A DNA stretch of 64,000 nucleotides from JAFAMB01 sp963775805 (GCA_963775805.1 CAVZKG010000005.1:186001-250000); one strand, 5' to 3'. Counted from the first letter of the stretch, positions 35,660 to 44,589 are shown. The notes: generated from the letters alone by a model not told the origin. Program-made: numbers and translations.

Positions 35660-36420
35660 ATGCCAATCATGAAGGCGGTAGTCATTCACGAACCTGGGGG
35701 GCCGGAGGTTCTGAAGGTCGAGAACATTCCGATTCCCACATACGCCGAATACACGTGCGTCCCTGCCGCTCAGGTGCAGGCAATTCAAACCAAACTCCCG
35801 TGGGAGATCCTGGGAGCGATGCCAGAGATGTTGCAGACCGCTTGGGGCTCTCTCTTCAAGTCGCTTGGTTTAGCTGAAGGTGAACGGTTGCTGATCCGCG
35901 GCGGGACGACATCGGTCGGACTTGCTGCGGCGGCCATCGCGAAGAACCATCGGGTCTTCGTCGCAGCGACCACTCGCAATTCGGGGCACACCGAACTGCT
36001 GCGTTCAAGCGGTGTGGACGATGTTATCGCGGATACCGGTTCCATCGCGGACGAGGTCCAGCGCAGATTTCCCGGAGGCGTCGACAAGGTACTGGAGATG
36101 ATCGGAACCGTGACGCTCGAGGACTCGTTGCAGTGTGCGAAGCAGGGCGGCATTGTCTGAATGACCGGGATTGTCGGAAACAAGTGGTCATTCGATCAGT
36201 TCTCGCCCATGGAGGCCATTCCCACGGCAGTTTGCCTGACGGTATACGCCGGCGACTCGGAGGACTTCATGCGGACGCCGCTCAATGAGCTGGCCAGGCT
36301 GATCGAGGCAGGCAGGCTGCGTGTTCAGATAGCAAAGACCTTTCATTTGGATGATATCGTGCTGGCTCTCGCCTGATGGAAGAAAGCAAAGCCGGTGGAA
36401 AGATCGTTGTTCTCACCTGA
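35660..36420 (+). pseudogene. Decayed zinc-independent quinone oxidoreductase
   Basis: It begins MPIMKAVVIHEPGGPEVLKV and continues with IPIPT, then jumps straight to YAEYTCVPAAQVQAI, so about 60 residues usual in this MDR family are deleted. The NADPH-binding part is intact (GGTTSVGLAAAAIAKN). A TGA at 36158-36160 interrupts GGIV-stop-MTGIVGNKW, where relatives read straight through. Near the end the frame shifts: the in-frame reading stops at IVLALA, while another frame supplies the expected MEESKAGGKIVVLT. Three independent lesions make this a clear pseudogene. Confidence 0.85.
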
Positions 36421-36787
36421 GCGTGGCCCGCCGAGCCCAAAGAAACATCCCGATGCGGACTAACAATCAACGAAGAGATTGCGTGACGGACAGCGGGAGA
36501 GTTCTACACCATTGATTGGAGTGGGAAGTCGTTAGCATTTTGTATGGGCTTTTTAACGATGATTGTCTGCAACCCTTTTCAGTGTCTCAAGCCAGCGTTG
36601 ATGGCTGAGATGCGTGAACTCAGGGTAGTTCCCGCGAGCGCGGAGAGCCGCGGGGCCGTTTACTATGCAGGACGCCCCCAAAGTCTGTTCACGGACCTGA
36701 GCTAGAACGTAACAGGCCGATAAGTTTCTTATTCCGGTTGGGGTTTTAGGTGCATGCGCATAATGTTATTAGGATAGAGAAGGAGAA
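36421..36787. other. Intergenic DNA, no feature recognised
   Basis: About 365 bases between two broken genes. No open frame, tRNA or convincing hairpin is seen. An AAGGAGAAATG string at its end would be a good ribosome site for the start codons at 36788 or 36795. Confidence 0.4.
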
Positions 36788-36794
36788 ATGCGTC

Positions 36795-37209
36795 ATGACT
36801 GTGAGCAAAGATCAAACTATGGGTATGCCAAAGCGCGATTGCCGAGAGACCGGGTAAGTCGACCTTTGCACAAACATTTTCTCAGATGCTCTACGACGCG
36901 GGGTTCAAAAAATGTTTTGTATACGGGTACACGGCGAATACGAGCACCTACAAAAGTATGACCGGAGGCCGGCACAAATCAGTCCTGGACGCTGTCTTGG
37001 GTGATTCCGACGCTAAAGGGCGGGACGCTTGGGCATCGCGATTTCGTCGCCGTTATCACAATGGAGTGGAAGTCCCCGAAGCGCCCAATCTCGAGCGCGC
37101 TGCGCAGAGGGGAGTTCGAGACCTGACGCCGGCTGCTTATTGGAAGGGCCCAAAGAGCGACGTTCTCAAACAGTCGCCTGCTGGAGTTCCTGATCCGAGG
37201 GAATTGTAG
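36795..37209 (+). pseudogene. Frameshifted small P-loop-like gene
   Basis: A well-placed AAGGAGAA precedes an ATG giving only 20 residues, ending GCCGAGAGACCGGGTAA. In a second frame the same bases read ERPGKSTFAQTFSQMLYDAG and run on to 37209, ending VPDPREL. The GKST could be the end of a damaged Walker A loop. One frameshift near 36850 would join the two parts into a protein of about 135 residues. The family is not recognised. It is convergent with the YopT-like protease. A real gene starting at the internal ATG 36886 is the alternative. Confidence 0.4.
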
Positions 37210-37219
37210 CCGAGCACGG

Positions 37220-38260
37220 CTACTGCTTTGTCATCACAGCCTCGAGCGCAAAGGATTTAAAATTGTAGAACTTCCACCACCTGTTAAAAAATTTTGCCTG
37301 ATCGCGCTCTGAGCCTCTTGGAAAGACAAACTCACCAACGTTCGAATCAAACAAATGCCGGGTGCCGTCGAGGTGAATCCCGATGGTGTGGCCTTCCGTT
37401 TCTTTGGCAAGGTTGATGAGAAAAATATTACTTCCCCAAACCTTCCGACATTTATCCGCATGGTCCAACACTTTCATTATAAAGTCGCTCCCGGAGGTAT
37501 TGACATCAATCTGGAACTCGGGCCCATAACCTGCAATATCGAGGTTGCCGTATTTCTGAAACGGCGCCTTCTTGGCTATGGCCATCATTTCGTTCCCCTT
37601 GTGCTTATTTCCCGTAGGACCGAGTTCGGCGTGCATCGGCCGGATAACGTCCACCTTCCTTCTTATGCGCGCCTTCTGCGCGGAATCGAGCGTGACAGGA
37701 TTCTCTTCGTCTGGAGAATTATCGCTCACCCCAAAATTCGCCTTGCCTAAGAGGATCCTCCGGGCCCAATGCACGGTAAAGGAATAGCACACCCCGTTAT
37801 TGGTCTCCGGAAGAAACATTTGCTGCGAGAGGCCAAATTTCAGATATGGCTTGTAATCTTGTCGTAGCTGAATAACACCGAGGGGTTCCTTATGCACTCG
37901 GTCGCTTGCGTCTTGGATGACCGCAACCAGTATGTTGCGTTTGACTGGGTCCCCGGCGTAGGTGGCTTTGAGAGCGTTGAGTCCGCTCAGTGCTGCTTTA
38001 GCATCGGAACCTTGAGCATGAGCCGATACGAATACTTCGCGGATAGGTTTCCCAAAATACTCCTCATTGGTGATCGAATCCCGCCACAAGAAGCGAATCG
38101 CGCCTTTAACATCCTGTCCTCGAACTTCATATGGTTCGTCTATGGAAAATCGCCCATCACGCGCACTGTAGGAGAGTTTGCTTCCCGGCTTCCGGTTCAC
38201 CAGGTCAGCCAAGGCATCCAAGTTGTGTTTCAAATTCGCAGTATCACCAGGAGACGGCAT
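37220..38260 (-). CDS. YopT/C58-like cysteine protease domain protein
   Basis: A 346-residue protein without a signal peptide. The C-terminal 200 residues show the order expected of C58 papain-fold proteases: a Cys in NGVCYSFTVHWARRILLG (C158), a His in TEGHTIGIHLDG (H291) and an Asp in HLFDSNVGEFVFP (D305), resembling the G-x-C, H and D-P-N-x-G-E-F sites of YopT and AvrPphB. Members are often injected or secreted effectors that cut host proteins or themselves. The first 130 residues have no recognised domain. No secretion or immunity gene is adjacent; the flanking broken gene and tRNA suggest an acquired patch. Confidence 0.55.
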   Translation of the reverse strand: MPSPGDTANLKHNLDALADLVNRKPGSKLSYSARDGRFSIDEPYEVRGQDVKGAIRFLWRDSITNEEYFGKPIREVFVSAHAQGSDAKAALSGLNALKATYAGDPVKRNILVAVIQDASDRVHKEPLGVIQLRQDYKPYLKFGLSQQMFLPETNNGVCYSFTVHWARRILLGKANFGVSDNSPDEENPVTLDSAQKARIRRKVDVIRPMHAELGPTGNKHKGNEMMAIAKKAPFQKYGNLDIAGYGPEFQIDVNTSGSDFIMKVLDHADKCRKVWGSNIFLINLAKETEGHTIGIHLDGTRHLFDSNVGEFVFPRGSERDQAKFFNRWWKFYNFKSFALEAVMTKQ

Positions 38261-38519
38261 ATAAAATCAATCCTTATTGGCCAACACGCGCACGGACTTG
38301 GCGGGCTCTCGGTTCACACCGTTGCGTAAAGCGGTGCAATATCGTCCTTTCCGCCATGGAATGCCCAAATAGGTATGTGTTTCAATCGGGACGCCCAATC
38401 TGTGCCAGGGAAAAGTCGCACTTTCTGCCGTATTCGTTTCGATCTGGTATGCAATGTGCCCCCTCTGCTCAGGGGGCTTGCGTAAGTTGTTGATAACTAA
38501 AGTCTTATCTACTTTAAAA

Positions 38520-38595
38520 TGGTGGAGGTAAGGGGATTCGAACCCCTGACCTTCTCATTGCGAACGAGACGCTCTACCAACTGAGCTATACCCCC
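38520..38595 (-). tRNA. tRNA-Ala (anticodon CGC)
   Basis: The minus strand reads GGGGGTATAGCTCAGTTGG, an anticodon loop TTCGCAA, the T-loop GTTCGAATC and ends A-CCA, with CCA encoded at 38520-38522. The anticodon CGC reads GCG. The acceptor stem contains the G3:U70 wobble pair that marks alanine tRNAs. All four arms fold without a mismatch apart from wobbles. Confidence 0.95.
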
Positions 38596-38672
38596 ACAAC
38601 GCGGAGCGATAAGTATTCCAGGACTCTTGGCTGATCAAGCGGTTTTCGATCGCGGTTTCTCCAAAGTCCGGT

Positions 38673-38981
38673 TCAAAGTTTGTCGAATCCGCGACGCCGC
38701 ATCTGGAAAAACGGTCCACGCGCCCAATTCCGTTTGCGAACTCGTTCCATTTCGTCTGGATCAAATATGACCTTAGGGCTTGGCGCGGCCTTCTCTTTCA
38801 CCTCCACCGCGTCCACAGGACAGACGGCGTAGCAAATTGTGCAGCCGATACAACCTTCCATATCGATTTGATGTTGAAGATTAATATAGGGGATCGCGTC
38901 GACCGGACAGAAACGCCTGCAGCTCCCGCAATTGATGCAAGCCACTTCATCGATATGATAGTCGAATCGTCTGTTTTTCAT
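38673..38981 (-). CDS. Ferredoxin with two 4Fe-4S clusters
   Basis: A 102-residue protein with two complete cluster motifs, CINCGSCRRFCP and CIGCTICYAVCP, each C-x2-C-x2-C-x3-C-P, followed by a basic tail (MERVRKRNWARGPFFQ). It carries low-potential electrons in the cytoplasm. The ATG at MKNRRFDYHI is only 13 bases after the ferritin-like gene, so it is likely a dedicated partner of that protein. The C-terminal 40 residues exceed those of a simple ferredoxin and may bind the partner. Confidence 0.88.
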   Translation of the reverse strand: MKNRRFDYHIDEVACINCGSCRRFCPVDAIPYINLQHQIDMEGCIGCTICYAVCPVDAVEVKEKAAPSPKVIFDPDEMERVRKRNWARGPFFQMRRRGFDKL

Positions 38982-38994
38982 CCCATCGTTGCCT

Positions 38995-40281
38995 TCATTT
39001 TGGAGAATTGCCGGAAGGCGGATAAAGCCGTGCCAAATCACGCCGCTTTGACACAAGCCAGTCCGAGTAATCGGAATATTCCTTCTCTTTCACCGCCTGA
39101 TATCGTGAGATTTCTTGGAGACGTTTGGGGTCGTCGCCGGTAACGACACGAATCCATGATGAGAGACCGATATGGTTATCCTCGTCCGCCAGGATGTAAT
39201 CAAACATCTGCACCAACGGAATAATCCCTTCTTTCAAAAAGTATCGCCCTCTAGGACGGTGTTGATCGACAGAAATACCCTCGACGACACGTTGTAAAAC
39301 AATCAGGCGTTTTAAAGGGTCAGGCTCATCGCCCACAAACCGATTGATGTAGGCGATAGAAGGGTGCACACCAAGTTCCGCTCCGAGATGCCTCAACAGG
39401 CGCCACTGTGAGGCAGCATGTCGACATTCATCCCACATCTGTCGACAGAGTTCGAATCGCATCTGCCAGGGTAACTCTGGAAACTCCACCAGAATGCGAC
39501 CTACCAGCTCGGCGGCTTCAACTTCGACAACAACCAGAGTTGATAGCATGACCTGCTGGATTTCGGTTTCACTTTTTGGATCGAATTCGACCGGTTCTGA
39601 AGGTCCCTGCCCTGGGGTATAGTAGACGATATGGGGTCGAGGATCGCATGCCGGAGGCTGGCCCGTAAATCGCATCAGCGGCTCCAGTGGCGCTGGCGCT
39701 TCGCTATTCTGTGCGGCGTGGTCGATGACTTCTTCTAAACATTTGGTAATATGCTTGCTCCATCGATCCGCATGATCGCGAGCTTCTACGTCATTCTTTA
39801 CCTGTTCTTTCAGCCACTCCTGGCCGGACGCGATTTGGAGCCGCTTTTCGCGTATGATGTCAGTCAAGATCCGAACAGTGGGACCTTCGAGAATAGGGTC
39901 CGCTTCCTGGAGGTAGTATTCGTATTTTTCCAGAATCCAGGGTTTAAGCGAACCGTACAACCCGCTGAGTTTGCAACACAATACGTCTGCCGTGGCGACT
40001 TGCCGGCAGAGAACATCCAGTTCGTTTAACGCGAGAGGAATCCGATTCCATCCATAGGATGGTAACCCTGGCTGGAGTTCCTTTTTGCGTCGAAAGCAAA
40101 GATCGGAATGCGTTGCGTCCTCATAAGCGTGCAGCCCAAACGACAGCTTCAAATCCAGATTTGGCGTATTCCAGATCCACGCAGCCAGAATCTCCATGCA
40201 ACGGCATTCTAAAAATGCGGCACGTTGCAGGAACCAGTGCGCTTCTTCAACAGGGTGGCATTTGGTCAATTGGTCAATCAT
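38995..40281 (-). CDS. Tandem ferritin-like protein, probable diiron enzyme (DUF455-like)
   Basis: A 428-residue helical protein. The C-terminal half has a ferritin-like ligand set: Glu in VVEVEAAELVG (253/255), DECRH (E285, H288), Glu in RVVEGISVD (E334) and DEDNH (E367, H370), spaced as in DUF455. The N-terminal half looks like a degenerate second bundle (FLECRCMEI, YEDATHSD). Such sites usually bind two irons and activate oxygen, here possibly fed by the ferredoxin directly downstream. The substrate is unknown. It starts 22 bases after a sugar-binding protein gene in what seems to be one long operon back to the IclR gene. Confidence 0.65.
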   Translation of the reverse strand: MIDQLTKCHPVEEAHWFLQRAAFLECRCMEILAAWIWNTPNLDLKLSFGLHAYEDATHSDLCFRRKKELQPGLPSYGWNRIPLALNELDVLCRQVATADVLCCKLSGLYGSLKPWILEKYEYYLQEADPILEGPTVRILTDIIREKRLQIASGQEWLKEQVKNDVEARDHADRWSKHITKCLEEVIDHAAQNSEAPAPLEPLMRFTGQPPACDPRPHIVYYTPGQGPSEPVEFDPKSETEIQQVMLSTLVVVEVEAAELVGRILVEFPELPWQMRFELCRQMWDECRHAASQWRLLRHLGAELGVHPSIAYINRFVGDEPDPLKRLIVLQRVVEGISVDQHRPRGRYFLKEGIIPLVQMFDYILADEDNHIGLSSWIRVVTGDDPKRLQEISRYQAVKEKEYSDYSDWLVSKRRDLARLYPPSGNSPK

Positions 40282-40303
40282 TGGCAGGATCTTCCATGTT
40301 TAG

Positions 40304-41326
40304 TCAATCGGCTCTGGCATTCTGACCGCGGAGCTCTTCCCCGAAAGTTGATATCTTTCTAACTGCGTCAAGATTCAGAACGGTTTGATCGGCGGCGCGA
40401 GTGTAATAGCTCCCTAAATTCTTGGCCGTCAATGCCGTGCACGGTCCTGCTATGTGACGCGGCAACCAGCGTCGATTGTGAGCGTAAATTGCGGCATGAA
40501 CGAGCATTCTTGCCTGGTATTCCGGAAACATTGCGCAGACGACGTGATACACCCCGCTCGCGAGCCAATCGTACGCCTGCGGGCCGGAAAAACCGAAACT
40601 GCAGATCAGCACATTATCGAGGCACAAATTCAACCGTTCGAAAGCTAGTCTTCCTCCAATTGCGGATTCGTCGTCGACCCCGAAGATGATATTAAGATCC
40701 GGATCTTCTTGAAGCACTTCCGCGGCAACCCGAGCGGATATTTCGATGTCGGCCCGCCCATCCACGCGAACCGTTTCGGCATCCGGGAATGTCTCCCGCA
40801 GGCCGGAGACAAATCCGTCACTGCGTTGCAACCCTTCCTCAAGCCAGGGGGCTGTCACATCCAGAACTTTGATCGGGCCTTTGATCGAATTTTTAATTTC
40901 GGCAGCGGCGCATCGGCCAATTTTCTGACCGCCCATGTAATCGTTAATCATAACGCTCGCAGCCACTGCAGGGCTGTTCACCCAAATGGACTCAGTAATA
41001 ACCGGTATTCCTTTGGCGTGAACCGCCTCCAGCATGGTCGAAGCATTTGCAGGATCAGCCGCGCTGTAAATCAGCACGTCGATGCCGTCGCTGAGAAATC
41101 GCTCAATTTGCCTGGCTTGCTGCTCACCGTTCATATTCGCGTCAACTGATTCGAGTCTGATCCCGAGTTGGGCAGCTAATTTCTGTTCTTCGGCGCTTTG
41201 CAATTGATACCAGATATGTGCACCATAATTGATACACACTCCGATCCGAGAAGGTAAGGCAAGCCCCTCGAGTGTGACGGCAGTTTCCCAGTTTTCTGCT
41301 TGAAGTGGATTGGGAATATCACTCAT
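40304..41326 (-). CDS. Sugar-binding protein-like, no signal peptide
   Basis: A 340-residue type-I periplasmic-binding-protein fold (ribose-binding group). Strand signatures are RIGVCINYGAHIWYQ, IDVLIYSAADPANA, GIPVITESIWVN, MGGQKIGRCAAAEI, a hinge-side GFVSGLRETFP and IIFGVDDESAIGG. The N terminus (MSDIPNPLQAENWETAV) has no export signal or lipobox and no LacI-type helix-turn-helix, so the protein should be cytoplasmic, perhaps as a sugar sensor or carrier. It sits 65 bases after the FGGY kinase, in the same direction. Confidence 0.75.
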   Translation of the reverse strand: MSDIPNPLQAENWETAVTLEGLALPSRIGVCINYGAHIWYQLQSAEEQKLAAQLGIRLESVDANMNGEQQARQIERFLSDGIDVLIYSAADPANASTMLEAVHAKGIPVITESIWVNSPAVAASVMINDYMGGQKIGRCAAAEIKNSIKGPIKVLDVTAPWLEEGLQRSDGFVSGLRETFPDAETVRVDGRADIEISARVAAEVLQEDPDLNIIFGVDDESAIGGRLAFERLNLCLDNVLICSFGFSGPQAYDWLASGVYHVVCAMFPEYQARMLVHAAIYAHNRRWLPRHIAGPCTALTAKNLGSYYTRAADQTVLNLDAVRKISTFGEELRGQNARAD

Positions 41327-41391
41327 ACGATTCTTATATTGCTAGTTATCGAAAAATTGAATCACTGCCCGAACTCCGGACCTCGAACTCG

Positions 41392-42870
41392 TCAACCTAG
41401 ACCGCGCAGTCGTTTGTAGAGTTCACGATAAGTTTGATAGAGTTGATCGTACCTGGTGTGGCTTTCTTCGTTTGGAGTCACGGTAGGTCGTTCGCGAACC
41501 ATTCCTTCAACCGCCGATTTGAGATCGGGGAACACCCCTGCAGCAAGCGCCGCAAGGATTGCCGCTCCGAGCGTTCCCGCGTCGCGAACGAGCGTTGGTT
41601 TGACGCGTTTGCCTAGCACGTCGGCCTTGATCTGATTCCATTGTGAGGAGGTTGCTCCTCCGCCTGAAATGTAAAGATCTTTTGTCGAAACCCCGCTGGC
41701 TGATTCCGCGGTTTCCAATACGTGGCGTATGCTGAAAGCCACACCTTCAAGTACTGCACGCAGGAAATGGCCGGGAGTATGTTTCAGAGAAATGCCATAA
41801 AAGACCCCACGTGCGTTTGGATCCCAAATCGGGGCTCGTTCACCTTCCAGATAGGGCAGAAAAACAAGTCCGTCGGAATCCGGACCAATGAGGTCGTCGA
41901 TTGATTGAATATCGAACGCAGACTGCTTGGAAAGAAAGCCCGAAATAAACCAGTCGAGCGCTCCTCCACTGGACTGTGTGGGGCCATAAATAACGCGAAG
42001 ATTGGTGTCGAGAACCGGTGCGACAAGGACTCCGGGATGATTCTCCGGTTCCTGCAGTGAAGTCAAACCGACGATCTCAGAAGTTCCCGCGATGTCGAAG
42101 GCGGAAGAACTGTTTGCAAGGGCTCCCGTTCCCAGCATGCCGCACATCGCATCCGTCCAGCCCGTAGCGACAAGGACTTCCTCAGTTAATCCGAGCGCAC
42201 TTGCGGACTTCGATGTGAGCGTTCCTAAGAACTCATGCGGATGCTTGCAACGCGGCGCTAATGAAGGATCGATATCAAACATCTCGCGATAGGCCTTCAC
42301 CGGTGCGCCGGTCCTCAGATGAACGAGCCCTTTGCTGCCCCAGTAATCGCTTGCTAACTGGCCGGTTAACCGATAGTTAAGATAATCTTTTGGCTGCAAT
42401 AGCTGACGTGTTCGGGAAAGCGTTTCGGGCTCGTTCGAGCGCAACCATCGAAGACGGGCAGGGGGATAAGACCCGTTTCGCGGAAGATCAAGTCCGAGCA
42501 GATCTTTCCATTGTTGAGGTGTGAACTCTCGATCGAGCGCCGCCGCTTCAGAGGCCGCGCGATTGTCTTGCCACGTGATTGCCGGACGGACGGATTCGCC
42601 CGCTTCATCAAGGAAAACCAGACTGGGGGTGTGGCCGCAGCAGCCGATACCAATGATTTCCGCTGGATCGACTTTGGAAAGAGCCTGGCGAATAGATTCC
42701 ACCGCGCTCTCCCAATACTCTGAGCAATCCTGCTCCACCAAGTTGGCGGCTCCCCTTTTCACAGCACAAGGGCTTGCACCGTAGCCAAGCAATTCTCCGG
42801 AAAGACTGAACAGTCCGGCTTTGCATCCGGTTGTGCCCAGATCCACACCGATGACTGATTCTCCGGTCAT
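41392..42870 (-). CDS. FGGY-family carbohydrate kinase (xylulokinase-like)
   Basis: A 492-residue sugar kinase with the ATPase-fold phosphate 1 motif GVDLGTTGCKAGLFS, a hexose-kinase-like AITWQDNRA, the adenosine-side GTSEIVG and the C-terminal GGGATSSQWNQIKADVLG. It phosphorylates a sugar or sugar alcohol, best fitting xylulokinase- or gluconokinase-like members. It overlaps the aldolase gene by 4 bases (ATGA). With a KDPG-type aldolase, the path would be: import, oxidation or dehydration to a 2-keto-3-deoxy acid, phosphorylation, cleavage. Confidence 0.85.
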   Translation of the reverse strand: MTGESVIGVDLGTTGCKAGLFSLSGELLGYGASPCAVKRGAANLVEQDCSEYWESAVESIRQALSKVDPAEIIGIGCCGHTPSLVFLDEAGESVRPAITWQDNRAASEAAALDREFTPQQWKDLLGLDLPRNGSYPPARLRWLRSNEPETLSRTRQLLQPKDYLNYRLTGQLASDYWGSKGLVHLRTGAPVKAYREMFDIDPSLAPRCKHPHEFLGTLTSKSASALGLTEEVLVATGWTDAMCGMLGTGALANSSSAFDIAGTSEIVGLTSLQEPENHPGVLVAPVLDTNLRVIYGPTQSSGGALDWFISGFLSKQSAFDIQSIDDLIGPDSDGLVFLPYLEGERAPIWDPNARGVFYGISLKHTPGHFLRAVLEGVAFSIRHVLETAESASGVSTKDLYISGGGATSSQWNQIKADVLGKRVKPTLVRDAGTLGAAILAALAAGVFPDLKSAVEGMVRERPTVTPNEESHTRYDQLYQTYRELYKRLRGLG

Positions 42871-43517
42871 TGTTTTGTCTCGTGAATTAAATCGAGAACC
42901 TTTTGTGCGCGATCACCTATCCGGGAATACTCCTGCGCTATTAAAGCAGCTGGATCCAGAATCGATTTGCCGATCCCAAAGATCGAGATTCCCGCTTTCA
43001 AATAGGCAGCGACTCTGTCGATAGCCAGTCCTCCTGTTAGCATTAATACTGGATCGTATGCTCTGAAAGGTTCCAGGACATCGCGAACATAGTCGGGCGT
43101 AACCAGACTCGCCGGGAAAACTTTCACTGCTTGGATTCCGCTTCTCAAGATTCTGAAAATATCCGTAGGGGTCGCCGCTCCCGGAATGTATAGAACACCG
43201 GACTGCTTGCAGAGCCGGTGAATCGAAGGAACGAACACCGGAGATACAACAAAATCCGCCCCCGCCGAGATGGCTTTTTGCGCCTCGTTCAAATGAAGTG
43301 CTGTGCCGGCTCCGACCAGCATGCGGTCGTTCCATTGCCGGTGAAGTTCAGCGATCGAAGCGATCGCTGTTGGATCATCGAGCGTTATTTCCAAAGCTGG
43401 AGCGCCGACTCTTGCCAAATCTGCGGCGACGGCCGCAACATGCTGTTGTTCCAGCCGCCGGGCGACTACAACGAGCCCGCTTTTGCGCAGTCTTGTTAAT
43501 ACGCTTTCCTGCGTCAC
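42867..43517 (-). CDS. KDPG/KDPGal aldolase family enzyme
   Basis: A 216-residue class I aldolase barrel. The conserved Glu is in ALEITLDDPTA, the GAGTALHLN strand binds phosphate, and the Schiff-base Lys is in GIQAVKVFPASLV. GGLAIDRVAAYLKAG forms the C-terminal phosphate site. It cleaves 2-keto-3-deoxy-6-phospho sugar acids to pyruvate and a triose phosphate. It overlaps genes on both sides by 4 bases, in the order IclR regulator, aldolase, kinase, so it is part of one coupled transcript. Confidence 0.88.
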   Translation of the reverse strand: MTQESVLTRLRKSGLVVVARRLEQQHVAAVAADLARVGAPALEITLDDPTAIASIAELHRQWNDRMLVGAGTALHLNEAQKAISAGADFVVSPVFVPSIHRLCKQSGVLYIPGAATPTDIFRILRSGIQAVKVFPASLVTPDYVRDVLEPFRAYDPVLMLTGGLAIDRVAAYLKAGISIFGIGKSILDPAALIAQEYSRIGDRAQKVLDLIHETKQ

Positions 43518-44389
43518 TCTGTTCTCCGCGCGCTTCTGGCGACTTCGGATTCTTCTTTAATCAGGTCCCGCGAAATACCGGTTGCAGCGCGCCAGCCTAG
43601 CTGTTCGGAAATGATCCGGGCCGTATCGGTGACCGAACGGATAATATGGCTTGGCCGCGACCCTGTCATTCGGACAGATGGAATCGAGACGCTGATGGCG
43701 GCAATCACATTGTGATGGAGATCAAAAATCGGTGCAGCAATGCACTCACTGCCCAGATGGTGCTCCTCGGCGTCCAATGCGTATCCTCGCGTTTTGACTT
43801 CACGCAGACATTCCTGCAGCGCGGGTAATTCAGTGATCGTGTTGGGGGTGCATGCTTTGAGTCCGTGTTGCTCGATAACGGAGATCAGTTCTTTCTCCGT
43901 GCGATAAGCGAGCAAAGCTTTTCCCATCGCCGAAGCGTGGGCTGGCACCCGCATGCCCAGCCGGGAGTTCACGGAGAGCGTGTGAGGCCCTTGTGCGCGA
44001 TAAAGATACACGACTTGTCCCTCTTCAAGGACTCCAAGGTGGACATTCTCTTCGACCTTATTTCGCAGATCGTCCAGGAAGGGAGGAGCTATACGGCTGA
44101 CGTCTGCATAATCGGTCACCAGGGCTGCTCGATCTAAAAATCGCATCCCTAGACGGTAACGTTTTGTCTGGGGGCTCTGAGCAATGTAACCATGCCCTTC
44201 CAGAGTCCGCAGAAGATTAAACAACGTGCTCTTATTGAGAGAGAGAAGGTCGGCTAACTCGGTCAGACTCAGTTCCGGTTTCTGAGGAACGAAAGCGTCG
44301 AGTATGTCCAATGCCTTCTGCACAGAGCCAACAAACTGGCCGACTCCATAATCTTTGCCGCTCTCCTCAGGCGTCTGTGGGTGTATCAT
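43514..44389 (-). CDS. IclR-family transcriptional regulator
   Basis: A 291-residue regulator. The N-terminal winged helix-turn-helix is SVQKALDILDAF through LSLTELADLLSLNKSTLFNLL (about 20-65), and the effector-binding domain has the IclR signature GKALLAY with LGSECIAAPIFD. It begins the leftward operon and faces the ABC-transporter operon, as expected of a local controller sensing the substrate or an intermediate. Two CGAAT-N3-ATTCG palindromes in the intergenic region are its likely binding sites, one only about 23 bases before its own start. Confidence 0.88.
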   Translation of the reverse strand: MIHPQTPEESGKDYGVGQFVGSVQKALDILDAFVPQKPELSLTELADLLSLNKSTLFNLLRTLEGHGYIAQSPQTKRYRLGMRFLDRAALVTDYADVSRIAPPFLDDLRNKVEENVHLGVLEEGQVVYLYRAQGPHTLSVNSRLGMRVPAHASAMGKALLAYRTEKELISVIEQHGLKACTPNTITELPALQECLREVKTRGYALDAEEHHLGSECIAAPIFDLHHNVIAAISVSIPSVRMTGSRPSHIIRSVTDTARIISEQLGWRAATGISRDLIKEESEVARSARRTE

Positions 44390-44411
44390 GGAACTGATAT
44401 TTCGTCCTGAC

Positions 44412-44441
44412 GAATAGGATTCGCCAATAATGGATTATTGG
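44412..44441. promoter_or_regulatory. Operator candidates upstream of the IclR gene
   Basis: CGAAT-AGG-ATTCG (core 44412-44422) is one copy of a palindrome repeated at 44508-44518. Two bases further, CCAATAAT-GG-ATTATTGG (44424-44441) is a perfect 8-bp-arm palindrome. They lie immediately upstream of the IclR start and suit autoregulation. Confidence 0.6.
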
Positions 44442-44473
44442 GAGCTTGTTGTCAAATCTCCCAATCCTTACGT

Positions 44474-44518
44474 TTGACAATGCGACGGATCCTAATTTAT
44501 TATCGGCGAATTAGATTC
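44474..44518 (+). promoter_or_regulatory. Sigma70-like promoter with overlapping operator, ABC operon
   Basis: TTGACA (44474-44479), an 18-base spacer and TATTAT (44498-44503) form a near-consensus promoter pointing to the ABC genes. CGAAT-TAG-ATTCG (core 44508-44518) sits where transcription should begin and matches the palindrome at 44412-44422, so a bound regulator would block transcription. Confidence 0.65.
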
Positions 44519-44589
44519 GGCGATACCGAAGAGTATCGGCCGGGCCCCACTTCGAGTTTTCAAGAAATCAAGCTGGCGCAAACTAACTT

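Noticed and set aside
41371..41391. Short GAACTCCGGACCTCGAACTCG similar to the GTTC/GAAC repeat
   Set aside because: Only one degenerate unit and no inverted partner; noted as a possible relic but not listed as a repeat.
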